Positions 24,137 through 32,718 of a DNA stretch of 64,000 nt are shown in pieces (position 1 is the stretch's first letter; each line of letters begins with the position of its first letter). The position numbers were made by a program, and so were the translations under genes. Source of the DNA: JAJDUF01 sp965238265 (GTDB lineage: Bacteria > Chloroflexota > UBA11872 > UBA12225 > JAJDUF01); assembly GCA_965238265.1 (NCBI GenBank), contig OZ250185.1, positions 1,674,001 through 1,738,000 of the forward strand, in the 5' to 3' direction. The notes beneath the pieces were generated by a model. The model made no database searches, was not told the origin of the DNA, and saw only the letters and a program-made list of their open reading frames with translations.

Positions 24137-24435
24137 GTCATTCCCGCGAAAGCGGGAATCCACGTCCCCCTGCGGAGCGGGGGGGGGGCCATAGGGGGGG
24201 CGGTATTGCACCTCACCCCCGGCCCTTTCCCTGACAGGGGTAGGTAGTGGTGCTGGAACTTTGCTCGCCCCGCTCGCCACCAAGGTAGGGGCGCGATTGA
24301 TCGCGCCCTGGGCGCCATGAACGACGCCCCTACAAGCACGCATTTCACCTGTTTTTCCGGTTTACCTACCCCAGTTAGGGAGACGGGCGGGGGTGAGGCG
24401 CCGCTGCCGGTAGCTCCGGGCCGGCGCACGGTGCG
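24137..24435. repeat. 300-bp intergenic block of nested repeats
   Basis: No gene is seen here. In order: a REP-like palindrome (24137-24163, ATTCCCGCGAAAGCGGGAAT core), a GC hairpin (24163-24203), and a CACCCCCGGCCC-type element (24208-24400). Nested inside the last is a GTAGGGGCGCGAT/ATCGCGCCC palindrome (24285-24333) that also carries the reversed end GACGCCCCTAC. One repeat has evidently inserted into another. The block separates the greA promoter from the histidine kinase stop. Confidence 0.7.
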
Positions 24436-26562
24436 TCAATGCGGGAATTTCGGGAAAGTAATGATCGCGCAGGCCCCCGGTTGCTCGCCCGGCGTGGACC
24501 GCCCGGCCGCCGCAGCGTTCTCGATACGGAAGTCGCCGTCTAGCTGCTGGACGAGGCCTTGGACAATACTCAGACCCAAGCCGTCGCTCTGCGTGAGGTC
24601 GAAGCCCTCCGGCAAGCCTACCCCGTCGTCAGTAACACAGACACGCAGTGATTCACCATCTTCCTCGGCCTCGATCAAGACCATGCCCTCGGCTCGCTGC
24701 TCCAAGCCGTGGGTCAGCGAATTGCACACCAGCTCGTTCAGCACCAAGCCCAAGAGCGTCGCATGGCGCTGCCCCAGCGGAAAACCCTCCGCCGCGACAT
24801 TGAGGGACACGCGCTGGTGCTGCTGGGCCATGGTGTTCAACGCGATGTCGGCCACTTTCTTAGCTACGTCCTGCGCCGTGGTCAGCTGCTCCGTGGTCGG
24901 CCCCACGTTGTCCTCCGCCAACAGGTCGTGTACGGCGCCCAGACTCTCGATGCGGGACTGGGCCAGGGCGAGGACATCCTTCACCTCCGGGGCGCGCACG
25001 CGGCGGAGCTGGAGGCGCATCAACGAGGCCATCATCTGCAGGTTGTTCTTGACCCGATGATTAAGCTCCTGGAGGAGCAGGGATTTTGTGGTGCTCTGGC
25101 GTTCCATCTCCTCGTACAGACGGGCTTTGTCAATGGCTAACGCGGCGTCGTTGGCAAAGGCCGCCAGCAGTTCCACTTCGTCGCGGTTGAAGCGGCGCTG
25201 CTCCCGGGTGTATACCGAGATGCCACCGAGCACGTCGTTGTGGCTAATCAAGGGGACCGAGCACATCGCCCGGTAGCCCTCTTCGGCTACCCAGCTGGCT
25301 ACTGTGCGGAGACGCGGGTCGGAGTGGGCATCCTGCACCACGATGGGCTGGCCCGATTGCACTGCCAGCCCGATAGCGCCTTCGCCGACCCGCAAACGGA
25401 TGTTCAAGTACGATGCGCTCAGGCCCCGGTGGGCCACGATCTTCAGTTCTTGGGAGGCCGCATCCAGCTCGAAGATCGAAGACATATCGGCGCCCGTGAG
25501 GGTCATCGCGTGCTGCACGATCATATCCAGGGCTTCACTACGGTCAACAGTAGAGACCAGGGAGGCCGTCACATGGCGCAAGGTGGAAAGCTGGGTCACT
25601 TTCTCGCGCAGCTTCTCATCGGTCATCTCATAGAGGCGAGCGTTCTCGATAGCAATGGCAATCTGCCCGGAAACGGTCTCGGTAAAGGCGATCTCGTCCT
25701 CCGTAAACTCTCTGACCACCTTTTCCTGGAGCGTGAGTACGCCGATCAGTTTGTTGACCGTAAAGAGGATGATCGGCACTGAAAGCATCCCATGGTATGG
25801 CTCTTCCTGGAGACCGGGGACGACCTTGAAGCGGGGGTCCAGCCAACCGTCCTGTATCGCAATCGGACGTCCCTCCTGCGCCGCCGTTCCGGCGATCCCT
25901 TCGCCAATCCCCAGCGAAATGCTGCCTACCGCGTCCGGGTTGAGACCGCTCGTAGCGCCCAGGACGAGGCGGTTCGACGTCTCATCGTAGAGGAAGATCG
26001 AGCATACGTCTGTGTGTGTCACCTCCGCTACCACGTTCACGGTCTGCGTGAGCGTATCGCCGAGGTCCAGGCTGGAGTTCACCGCCGAATTGATCTTCTG
26101 TAACGCAGCAAGTCTGGCGACTCGCGCGACCAGCAGTTTCTCCGTGTCGGTAGAGCCTTCCCGCGGATAGCGGTGCTCATACGCCTTGGCTATCGCGCCC
26201 ACCACTTCGCGCTGGAGGGTCAGCAGTGCCTCCATCTCCGGCGCCGCTGGCGCGTTGTCCAGGGCGCTGAGACACAGCTCGGCGGCGCGGGTCTGTGCGT
26301 GCCGCAGCGCCGTGGTCAGCGGCACGCCGCTCTCCGCCAGCAGCGCTGCTTCGCGCCCGAGGGTCGCGAGGAGGCCGCCGAACTCGCCCGGGGCCGTCTG
26401 GCGGAGGAGTGCCTGCCACCGCTGCCTCACGCTCCCGTCAACCGATGCGTCGCCGGGACCGTCTTCGCCGAGCAGGCTGCGGCAGAACAGGAGCGAATCG
26501 GACGGCGACACCGGGGCTGGCGCCGGGATGGACAGCTCGGCAGATACTGGTGCTCGTCTCAT
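24436..26562 (-). CDS. GAF-GAF sensor histidine kinase (HisKA_2 type)
   Basis: A soluble 708-residue kinase. An N-terminal helical region (about 1-145) precedes GAF domain 1 (about 165-315, with VCSIFLYDE and GIGEGIAGTAAQEGRPI) and GAF domain 2 (about 330-480, with MSSIFELD and VGEGAIGLAVQSGQPI). Next comes the phospho-acceptor box LLLQELNHRVKNNLQMMASL (His in NHRVKNN) of the HisKA_2/HWE-like group, then an HATPase (VLNELVCNSLTHG, VTDDGVGLPEGFD, SDGLGLSIVQGLV). No transmembrane segment is visible. GAF pairs usually bind small ligands or sense redox or light. No response regulator gene is adjacent, so its partner is encoded elsewhere. Confidence 0.9.
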   Translation of the reverse strand: MRRAPVSAELSIPAPAPVSPSDSLLFCRSLLGEDGPGDASVDGSVRQRWQALLRQTAPGEFGGLLATLGREAALLAESGVPLTTALRHAQTRAAELCLSALDNAPAAPEMEALLTLQREVVGAIAKAYEHRYPREGSTDTEKLLVARVARLAALQKINSAVNSSLDLGDTLTQTVNVVAEVTHTDVCSIFLYDETSNRLVLGATSGLNPDAVGSISLGIGEGIAGTAAQEGRPIAIQDGWLDPRFKVVPGLQEEPYHGMLSVPIILFTVNKLIGVLTLQEKVVREFTEDEIAFTETVSGQIAIAIENARLYEMTDEKLREKVTQLSTLRHVTASLVSTVDRSEALDMIVQHAMTLTGADMSSIFELDAASQELKIVAHRGLSASYLNIRLRVGEGAIGLAVQSGQPIVVQDAHSDPRLRTVASWVAEEGYRAMCSVPLISHNDVLGGISVYTREQRRFNRDEVELLAAFANDAALAIDKARLYEEMERQSTTKSLLLQELNHRVKNNLQMMASLMRLQLRRVRAPEVKDVLALAQSRIESLGAVHDLLAEDNVGPTTEQLTTAQDVAKKVADIALNTMAQQHQRVSLNVAAEGFPLGQRHATLLGLVLNELVCNSLTHGLEQRAEGMVLIEAEEDGESLRVCVTDDGVGLPEGFDLTQSDGLGLSIVQGLVQQLDGDFRIENAAAAGRSTPGEQPGACAIITFPKFPH

Positions 26563-26672
26563 TGCAACGCTCGCTTTCGCTGCGGGTGCCGGAAACCGTC
26601 AGGGGACCGGCGCTGACGCGGCTCTGGGCTGCGCTCAACGGCGCCAGCGGCACAGCACGGCAACCGTATTCA

Positions 26673-26760
26673 TGGCGGAGAGGGTGGGATTCGAACCCAC
26701 GAGGGTGTTTGCCCTACTCGTTTTCGAGACGAGCTCCTTCAGCCACTCGGACACCTCTCC
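26673..26760 (-). tRNA. tRNA-Ser(CGA)
   Basis: Read on the minus strand: acceptor stem GGAGAGG (from 26760) paired with CCTCTCC, anticodon stem-loop CTCGTCTCGAAAACGAG with anticodon CGA, a long class II variable arm (TAGGGCAAACACCCT), T-arm GTGGGTTCGAATCCCAC, discriminator G and an encoded CCA at 26675-26673. The long variable arm and CGA anticodon identify serine. Confidence 0.95.
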
Positions 26761-26907
26761 GGCAAGACCGCGAACGTTGCGACCGGAATACCCCGGCCGC
26801 CTCGCCTCACTATGGCCATGCAGCCGGTAACTTCCAGCATACCAGGCGAGCGCCGCGCCGCCGGTCATTCCCTATATTTTTCATAGCAATGACGCAATCG
26901 GGACAAC

Positions 26908-27408
26908 CTAGCCGCTGGCACTGAGCGCCGCGGCTGGCTCCCGACGCAGCCGCGCGAAGAATCGGTTCAACTGCGCGGCTGCTTCGTCATGCAGCACGCC
27001 CGAAACCACCGCCACCCGGTGGTTGAGCCGGGGATTATCCACGATATCGAACACGGAGCCGGCTGCCCCGGTCCGCGGATCGGGCACCGCATAGACCAGC
27101 CGCCCAACCCGCGCCTGCACCATCGCGCCAGCGCACATCGGGCACGGCTCCATCGTCGCGTAGATGGACACGTCCGGGAGCCGCCAACGTCCCAGACGGC
27201 TGGCGGTCTCCCGCAGCACCAGCAGCTCGGCGTGTGCGGTCGGGTCGGTCCAGGCCTCTTTGCGATTGTGCTGCCGCGCAACGAGCGCTCCGGCCAGTGC
27301 CGCCACCGCACCGACCGGCACGTCGCCACTGGCCTCGGCCAGACGGGCCTCTTCCAGTGCCAACCGCATAAGCGCGAGGTCGGAGGCCTCGTGAGCGTTC
27401 TCGATCAT
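26908..27408 (-). CDS. tadA: tRNA-specific adenosine-34 deaminase
   Basis: A 166-residue zinc-dependent deaminase that converts A34 to inosine in tRNA-Arg(ACG). The catalytic HAE motif is in DPTAHAELLVLRE and the zinc ligands are in MEPCPMCAGAMVQARV. The GDVPVGAV motif and the C-terminal FFARLRR helix also match TadA. The ATG at 27408 is the natural start. It lies upstream of and on the same strand as tRNA-Ser. Confidence 0.95.
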   Translation of the reverse strand: MIENAHEASDLALMRLALEEARLAEASGDVPVGAVAALAGALVARQHNRKEAWTDPTAHAELLVLRETASRLGRWRLPDVSIYATMEPCPMCAGAMVQARVGRLVYAVPDPRTGAAGSVFDIVDNPRLNHRVAVVSGVLHDEAAAQLNRFFARLRREPAAALSASG

Positions 27409-27510
27409 GCTACAGGCCCCCTAGGGTGCGGATTGCAACGACAAGTATGCTCAGAAGCGCCGCTTTGGGCACATAACTGCCATCTTCGGACAGATTTTCA
27501 CGACAGTAGT

Positions 27511-27519
27511 AGTATATCA
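27511..27519 (-). promoter_or_regulatory. Possible extended -10 promoter for tadA
   Basis: On the minus strand TGATATACT matches an extended -10 element (TGnTATACT). No good -35 box is present 17 bp upstream, as often with extended -10 promoters. It would give a leader of about 95 nt. Confidence 0.4.
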
Positions 27520-27541
27520 TGCCTGTCGGCGTACCGCCGCC

Positions 27542-28636
27542 CTACGACTGTACCTGCACGCCGACATAGTGGGGGGCGGTTTGTCCGTCGAGAGTAACGA
27601 TGTCTTCGTCGGGCTGGCCGGTTCCCTCGCCGTCCGTTGCCCGTGCCACGAGCACGTAGCTGCCCGGCTTGGGAGGGCGCCAGTGGTAGGCCCACATGGT
27701 CCAGACGGCCGGCGACGGGGTTGGTCCGAGCGTCGCTTCCTGCCAGGATACGCCGCCATCGGTGCTGACCTCGATCCGGCTCACGCCAGCGAGACCGCCG
27801 AGGGCAACGCCGGTGATGTTGAGCGCCGCTGCCGGGAGCTTCTGGCCGGCGAACGGGTCGTCAATGCGGGAATTGATGGTAATGGCGGCCCGATCCGACC
27901 AGCCCTCCTGCTCCCACGTGCCGCGGTGGTCATCCCGCTCGATGACCTCGATCCTCCAGAGCCATTTCGGGCACTTCTGACCGTAGTAGCCGGGGTTCAG
28001 CAGTCGTAGCGGCGCGCCATGATCGGGCGGCAACGGCTCGCCGTTCATCCGGTAGGCGAGGAGCACGCCGGGCGCCATTGCCTGCTCGACCGGCATGCTG
28101 GTCACGTAGTCGTCGAGGCCGTGAAAGGCAACGCGCTTGGCCCAAGACTTGATCTCGGCCCGTTCGAGCAGCGGACGCAAGGGGGTACCGACCCAGACGG
28201 CATTGCCGATCAGCTGCCCACCGACCGGGTTGCCGATGCACTCCAGGGTGAATTGCCGTTCGACGGCCGGCAGCGCGAGGATGTCGGCGAGGGTCAGCTC
28301 CAACCGGCCGGATACTAGGCCATCAATGGTCAGCGTCCAGGTCTCCGTATCACGGGCTTCCTCGGTTGGCGTCTCCCGGTAGCTCTGGACATAAAATTTG
28401 TCATTGGAGGTGAGGCGAGGGGTCAGGTCCTCGGGCGAGAGCGGCGCGACCTCCACACCCCCGCCATTCCCGCGTACGCGGGAATCCGCCTCCGGCTCGG
28501 CGCCGGAGACGCTACAGGCGGCGACCGTCGCCATGCCGCCGACGGCGGTCACGACCATGTAGGTGAGCGCGTGCCGGCGTGAGGTGCAGGGTGAGCCGTC
28601 CTGACGCCGCTCGGCCGTGCTGCGGCGATCTGCCAT
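27542..28636 (-). CDS. Sulfite-oxidase-type molybdopterin oxidoreductase, predicted exported
   Basis: A 364-residue enzyme of the sulfite oxidase family. The molybdenum-ligating Cys is in FTLECIGNPVGG, followed by HGAPLRLLNPGYYGQK and PKWLWRIEV. The C-terminal Mo-co dimerisation domain (about 255-360, RIEVSTDGGVSWQEA, YHWRPPKPGSYVL) is present. The N-terminus has SRRHALTY, a hydrophobic segment and TVAAC, resembling a Tat signal with a lipobox, so it is probably exported. Physiological substrate unknown; sulfite or methionine-sulfoxide chemistry is possible. Residues about 50-58 (ADSRVRGNG) come from an in-frame REP-like palindrome just after the signal region. Confidence 0.87.
   Translation of the reverse strand: MADRRSTAERRQDGSPCTSRRHALTYMVVTAVGGMATVAACSVSGAEPEADSRVRGNGGGVEVAPLSPEDLTPRLTSNDKFYVQSYRETPTEEARDTETWTLTIDGLVSGRLELTLADILALPAVERQFTLECIGNPVGGQLIGNAVWVGTPLRPLLERAEIKSWAKRVAFHGLDDYVTSMPVEQAMAPGVLLAYRMNGEPLPPDHGAPLRLLNPGYYGQKCPKWLWRIEVIERDDHRGTWEQEGWSDRAAITINSRIDDPFAGQKLPAAALNITGVALGGLAGVSRIEVSTDGGVSWQEATLGPTPSPAVWTMWAYHWRPPKPGSYVLVARATDGEGTGQPDEDIVTLDGQTAPHYVGVQVQS
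28463..28488. repeat. REP-like palindrome in the molybdoenzyme gene
   Basis: GCCATTCCCGCG-TACG-CGGGAATCCG, in frame, encoding DSRVRGNG in the linker between the signal peptide and the mature domain. Confidence 0.75.
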
Positions 28637-28700
28637 CAGCCTTGCCCTCCTCTGGAGGAGGGTACGACAAGCGCATCCGAGCCGCCAGGTTGCGTCGTTC

Positions 28701-28734
28701 CGGCCCCCCTATGGTCCCCCCGTTGCGACAGGGG
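28701..28734. repeat. GC hairpin repeat copy
   Basis: GCCCCCCTATGGTCCCCCC followed by GTTGCGACAGGGG, between asnB and the molybdoenzyme start. It belongs to the same family as 52326-52362. Confidence 0.6.
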
Positions 28735-28775
28735 ATGGTTAGGGTGAGGGCCAGGCCGGGCAATGTCAACAGAGC

Positions 28776-30629
28776 CTACTTACGGAATGTCCGCTCTACC
28801 GCGTCGGGGCGGTAGCTGAGGGCGGCATAGTCTTCCGGCGCTTCACCGTCAATGAACAGCCGGTTCCACCACTCAAAACACATCAGCGACCATAACAGCA
28901 GCTTGTGGTTGCGCTGACCGGCGGTATGCTCCTCCACGACGCGGCGCACGGCCGCCGGCTCGAAATAGCCGCGGGAGAGCGCGTGCTTGTTCAGGATGGT
29001 CTCACGGATGTACGGCAGGATGCTGGTGCGATACCATGTTTCTTCCGGGGGGACAAAACCTTGCTTCGGGAGGGCAAGGGTGGCATCCGGGATGAGGCCG
29101 CGCATGGCGGCGCGCAGCACGCGCTTGCCGGTGCCGTTGCTGACCTTGTAGTGGGCCGGAATACGTTGCGCGAACTCGACAAGATCGTCGTCGAGGAACG
29201 GCACGCGCGATTCCAGGCCGTGCGCCATGCTCAACTTATCTTCCAGGACAAACAGACCGTGCAGATACACCCGGGCCTCGAAGGTGAGGGCGCGGTCAAC
29301 CAGCGCCGGCGCGTCGTAGTGTCGGGTGATGGCCAGGAAGGGATCGCGGGGGTCGAAATCGCCGGCGCTGCGGCGGAGCTGCTCGGTGAAGAAACCGCTG
29401 CGTTCCTCCGGCGCCAGCAGGCGGCTCCAGTATTGGAAATAGCGATCATCGAACTCCGCCCCGGTAGCACCGTCCAGCACGGCGTAGCGCCAGGGATACC
29501 CCCCGAATAGCTCGTCGCCGCCGGCCCCGGCGAGCACTACCTTGACAAAGCGACTGGCGAGACGCGCGACATAGTAGTTGTGGTAGCTGGAGCTGACGCG
29601 CAGGTCTTCCAGATGCCACACTAGGCTGGGCAGCGCGCGCGCTAATCCCGACGGCTGAATGACGATCTCGTAATGCTCGGTGTCGAACGTCGTCGCCAGA
29701 CGCTCGGAGTGGATGCGCTCGTCGCAGCTCCGTTCCTCCTCGGTCGCGCCCGCGAGCGAGAAGCCGCCGGTAATGGTCGTGAGTTGTGGTAGCTGGCGGC
29801 TCGCCACCGCGCAGATGGAGCCGGAGTCCATGCCACCGCTCAGGTAGCTGCCGACCGGCACGTCGCTCATGAGCTGACGACTGACCGCCGCCTCAAAGCG
29901 CTCGCGCACGCCGGCTACGCAGTCTTGGAAAGACAGCGCCTCCTCGCCATCAAAGCGAAAGGCCCAATACTGCCGCTCCTGTATATGGCCCGCCTCGGCC
30001 ACGATGATGTGGCCCGGTGGCAGCAAGCGCACCCCGTCGAACAGTGTGCGATCACTGATGATATTCTGAAAGGTGAAATACTCCAGCAACGCTTCCGCGT
30101 CCACCGACGGCCGGTGCGGCAGCGCCGCGAGCAGCCCCTTGACCTCCGACGCAAAGAGCAGGCGCTCGCCGTGCTGTGCCAGGTAGAGCGGCTTGATCCC
30201 ATACCGGTCACGGGCCAGCACGAGCCGGCGCCGGGTCTCGTCCCACAAGGCGAAGGCAAACATGCCGTTGAGCCGCTGGACGAGATCGGGGCCGTGCTCC
30301 TCATAGAGGTGTACCAGCACCTCGGTATCGCTATCCGAACGGAACCGGTGGCCGCGCGCTTCGAGGTCGGAGCGGAGCGCGGGATAGTTGTAGATTTCGC
30401 CATTGCAGGCGACCCACACGTCGCCCCGCTCGTTTTGCATCGGCTGGCGACCGTTCGGAGACAGGTCCATGATGCTCAGGCGCCGAAAGCCTATCGCCAC
30501 CTGCTGCGAAGGGGCGCCGTACAGCCCCTTGTCATCGGGACCGCGGTGCGCCAACGCCTCGCGCATCGCGACGGCCGTCGGCTCGTCGGCCCGGCCCGAG
30601 GGGTCATAGACACCGGCTACGCCGCACAT
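28776..30629 (-). CDS. asnB: Asparagine synthetase, glutamine-hydrolysing
   Basis: A 617-residue enzyme making asparagine from aspartate, glutamine and ATP. The N-terminal class II amidotransferase starts MCGVAGVYDPSG with the catalytic Cys2 exposed after Met removal. The synthetase domain has the PP-loop SYLSGGMDSGSICAVA and LAGAGGDELFGGYPWRY. Some AsnB-like proteins modify peptides or sugars, but length and motifs fit ordinary AsnB. Start is the ATG at 30629 behind CAGGAG. It is alone on its strand, with a 139-bp gap to the molybdoenzyme. Confidence 0.92.
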   Translation of the reverse strand: MCGVAGVYDPSGRADEPTAVAMREALAHRGPDDKGLYGAPSQQVAIGFRRLSIMDLSPNGRQPMQNERGDVWVACNGEIYNYPALRSDLEARGHRFRSDSDTEVLVHLYEEHGPDLVQRLNGMFAFALWDETRRRLVLARDRYGIKPLYLAQHGERLLFASEVKGLLAALPHRPSVDAEALLEYFTFQNIISDRTLFDGVRLLPPGHIIVAEAGHIQERQYWAFRFDGEEALSFQDCVAGVRERFEAAVSRQLMSDVPVGSYLSGGMDSGSICAVASRQLPQLTTITGGFSLAGATEEERSCDERIHSERLATTFDTEHYEIVIQPSGLARALPSLVWHLEDLRVSSSYHNYYVARLASRFVKVVLAGAGGDELFGGYPWRYAVLDGATGAEFDDRYFQYWSRLLAPEERSGFFTEQLRRSAGDFDPRDPFLAITRHYDAPALVDRALTFEARVYLHGLFVLEDKLSMAHGLESRVPFLDDDLVEFAQRIPAHYKVSNGTGKRVLRAAMRGLIPDATLALPKQGFVPPEETWYRTSILPYIRETILNKHALSRGYFEPAAVRRVVEEHTAGQRNHKLLLWSLMCFEWWNRLFIDGEAPEDYAALSYRPDAVERTFRK

Positions 30630-30883
30630 ATGCTCCTGCGTTCTCCTACCTACACAACGGCCGGACGAGCAGAGGTGTCACCACGCGCCGGATGCTACCA
30701 CGTTTATCGCGGCGTCCGCTGCCGGACACTACCGACCCTGAGCCAGTCTGGGCACTAACCTGGCGAGCATGTGACGCCGCCTGGCGGTACCGCCATTGCC
30801 GCACGCTCCAAAACACGCTGTCGTGACGCGCGGCTGTGCGGCGCAAGCCTATTGGTAAGCAAGGAATGACTTTAATTGCACTA

Positions 30884-32128
30884 TCAATGTTCGACGTTCA
30901 TATCGTGGACGATATCGTTCAGAACTGTAACTCCTACTTCCAAAACATAGTCTGTCCCGCTCTGGCCCGCCCGACTTGCCAAGTCAACCAACCTGTCAGG
31001 CTGATAGCTTTGTCTTGAGATGGGGCAAAATGAGCCGTTCTTGATCGTACCATTGTAGATCTTCTCGCCGGTAATCTGGAATCCCACACCGGTTCTGGGC
31101 AGCTGTCGGTGGAATACGCCCCCTTCCAGCCCCGCCATTTTGAGACCAACGGTACAAGCTCTATCCATCGCACTCAGGCTGATGGCCAGTCCTTCGCCGG
31201 CGCTACCCGTCCAAGGGCCAACCAGCAAAACGATAGGCTGGAGGTATGGCCCGTTGCCGCGTGGCTCCAAGTAGCTTATAAACTCCTCACCCGAAGGTCT
31301 GACTGTCCGCTGATACGCTACCCGAGATGCTACGAGCCGCCCGGCTACACCCTCAAGAACACCAGTATTCCCTCCACCGGCACGTCGAAGATCAAGAACT
31401 AGCCCTTTTGCCGCACTAAACTCTTCAAGTGCAGCGTCAAACAAGAAAATCGTCGAGTCATCTCCGAGCGAATCGTTGAAGCTAATGTAGCCAACATCGT
31501 GAGACAGCCAACGTGTTTCGAGCCGGCAGTTATGTTGTATAGCATACTGCCGGTCAAATCGGCCGGCTTCTAGCCTGAAAGAGAGCTTCTTTCCACTACG
31601 CGAAACTTCAATGTTTCGGCCTATACCCCGGTTGCCGGCCAGCACCTGGGTCAGGGCAAAACTACGCAGCTCTGGAGTAAGATTTGTGACACTGATCGGA
31701 AGGCGTATTTGTACGGCTTCGGCAATGGCAACATTGTTAATCGAAAGTATGACATCGCCCGGTTTGATGCCGCTAAGAGCCGCCTGAAACCCCTCGCGTA
31801 CTGCAAGCACCGTCGCCCCTTCCTGGCGCCATCCGGCATGAAGGTCTGATCGGGAGGGGACGATGCGAGGTGATGTGGGTGTATTGTAGGTGAGATGAAC
31901 ATGGTTATCGTATAGTTCTTCGAGAGTCTGCTCCAAGATGGAGATGAACCTTCTGCCCTCGCTGGTAGACTCAACCTTCTTTCGATAGTGTTGCCGGACT
32001 TTTCCCCAGTCGGTGTCTTTTTCCTCAAAGTAGGCATATTCTGCCGCAAAGGTCCTCCACAGATAATCAAAATCCTCCAGAAAATCAGCCGTCGTAAACG
32101 CTTGAGCCTGGCTATCCGTCATACTCAA
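30884..32128 (-). CDS. S41-family (tail-specific) peptidase
   Basis: A 414-residue protein. An N-terminal helical region (LEDFDYLWRTFAAEYAYFEE) is followed by a PDZ-like segment (GFQAALSGIKPGDVILSINN, about 120-150) and the S41 catalytic core: GYISFNDSLGDD, GLVLDLRRAGGGNT, and the nucleophile Ser in VLLVGPWTGSAGEGLA. No signal peptide is visible, so it may be cytoplasmic, unlike most CtpA/Prc proteins. The DNA is clearly AT-richer than both neighbours, which suggests recent transfer. It lies alone on the minus strand downstream of the alkyltransferase-like gene, 20 bp away. Confidence 0.85.
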   Translation of the reverse strand: MSMTDSQAQAFTTADFLEDFDYLWRTFAAEYAYFEEKDTDWGKVRQHYRKKVESTSEGRRFISILEQTLEELYDNHVHLTYNTPTSPRIVPSRSDLHAGWRQEGATVLAVREGFQAALSGIKPGDVILSINNVAIAEAVQIRLPISVTNLTPELRSFALTQVLAGNRGIGRNIEVSRSGKKLSFRLEAGRFDRQYAIQHNCRLETRWLSHDVGYISFNDSLGDDSTIFLFDAALEEFSAAKGLVLDLRRAGGGNTGVLEGVAGRLVASRVAYQRTVRPSGEEFISYLEPRGNGPYLQPIVLLVGPWTGSAGEGLAISLSAMDRACTVGLKMAGLEGGVFHRQLPRTGVGFQITGEKIYNGTIKNGSFCPISRQSYQPDRLVDLASRAGQSGTDYVLEVGVTVLNDIVHDMNVEH

Positions 32129-32148
32129 CCTTTTTATCCGATTTCGTC

Positions 32149-32637
32149 CTAGATTTTGGAGGTAGGTCCTCGTTGGGAGCTATAAAGCCACCGATCCTGC
32201 TGAGGGTGCAACCGCCGGCGGCGGCGCGGTGGCCGCCGGCGCATGAAGGGCTGGTCGTCGGCGACGGGTGGCGCCGGTGACGCGGAGAGCCGGTCTAGCC
32301 CCACCAAGTGCTCCGGGTCCGGCCACCAGGCATAGCGCTCTAGGTCGAGCACGTAGAGCGGCCCATCTTGCTCGACCTCGACTCCTTCCTGCCGGAGCAG
32401 CGTGGCCTGCACGTGGACTTGGCGTTCCGGGTGTCGCGGGCTGATGCCGCCGCCGGCGTTCACCACGCGCTGCCAGGGGACGCCCTGCGGATCGGGACAG
32501 TGGCGCAATGCCCCTCCTACGACGCGGGCGGCCCGCGGCGCGCCCAAGGCGAGGGCAATCTCCCCATACGTCATCACCCGGCCGGGTGGAATGCGGCGGA
32601 CGAGCCAGTAGACTCGTTCAGCGAAGGTCAGGCGCAT
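32149..32637 (-). CDS. Alkyltransferase-like protein (ATL) with basic C-terminal tail
   Basis: A 162-residue protein whose first about 100 residues match the DNA-binding domain of O6-alkylguanine-DNA alkyltransferase: IPPGRVMTYGEIALALG, ARVVGGALRHCPDPQGVPWQRVV and GGISPRH. The catalytic PCHR motif is replaced by PWQR, the hallmark of ATL proteins, which bind O6-alkylguanine and hand it to nucleotide excision repair. An extra tail of about 55 residues, rich in Arg (RRRPPRRRRR), is unusual and may bind nucleic acid. The start at 32637 (MRLTFAERVYWLVRR) is chosen over far-upstream starts, which would overlap the divergent glycosyltransferase. Confidence 0.85.
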   Translation of the reverse strand: MRLTFAERVYWLVRRIPPGRVMTYGEIALALGAPRAARVVGGALRHCPDPQGVPWQRVVNAGGGISPRHPERQVHVQATLLRQEGVEVEQDGPLYVLDLERYAWWPDPEHLVGLDRLSASPAPPVADDQPFMRRRPPRRRRRLHPQQDRWLYSSQRGPTSKI

Positions 32638-32718
32638 GGCTCCTGGCCGTTGCGGCGGCAGCCGGCCGTGAGAAAATGCGGCCATCGCCGCGCCGCAGCG
32701 AGCGGATACGAGGTTCCG

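Noticed and set aside
32149..32637. Active O6-methylguanine-DNA methyltransferase
   Set aside because: The catalytic Cys is replaced by Trp (PWQR), so it is an ATL protein rather than Ogt/MGMT.
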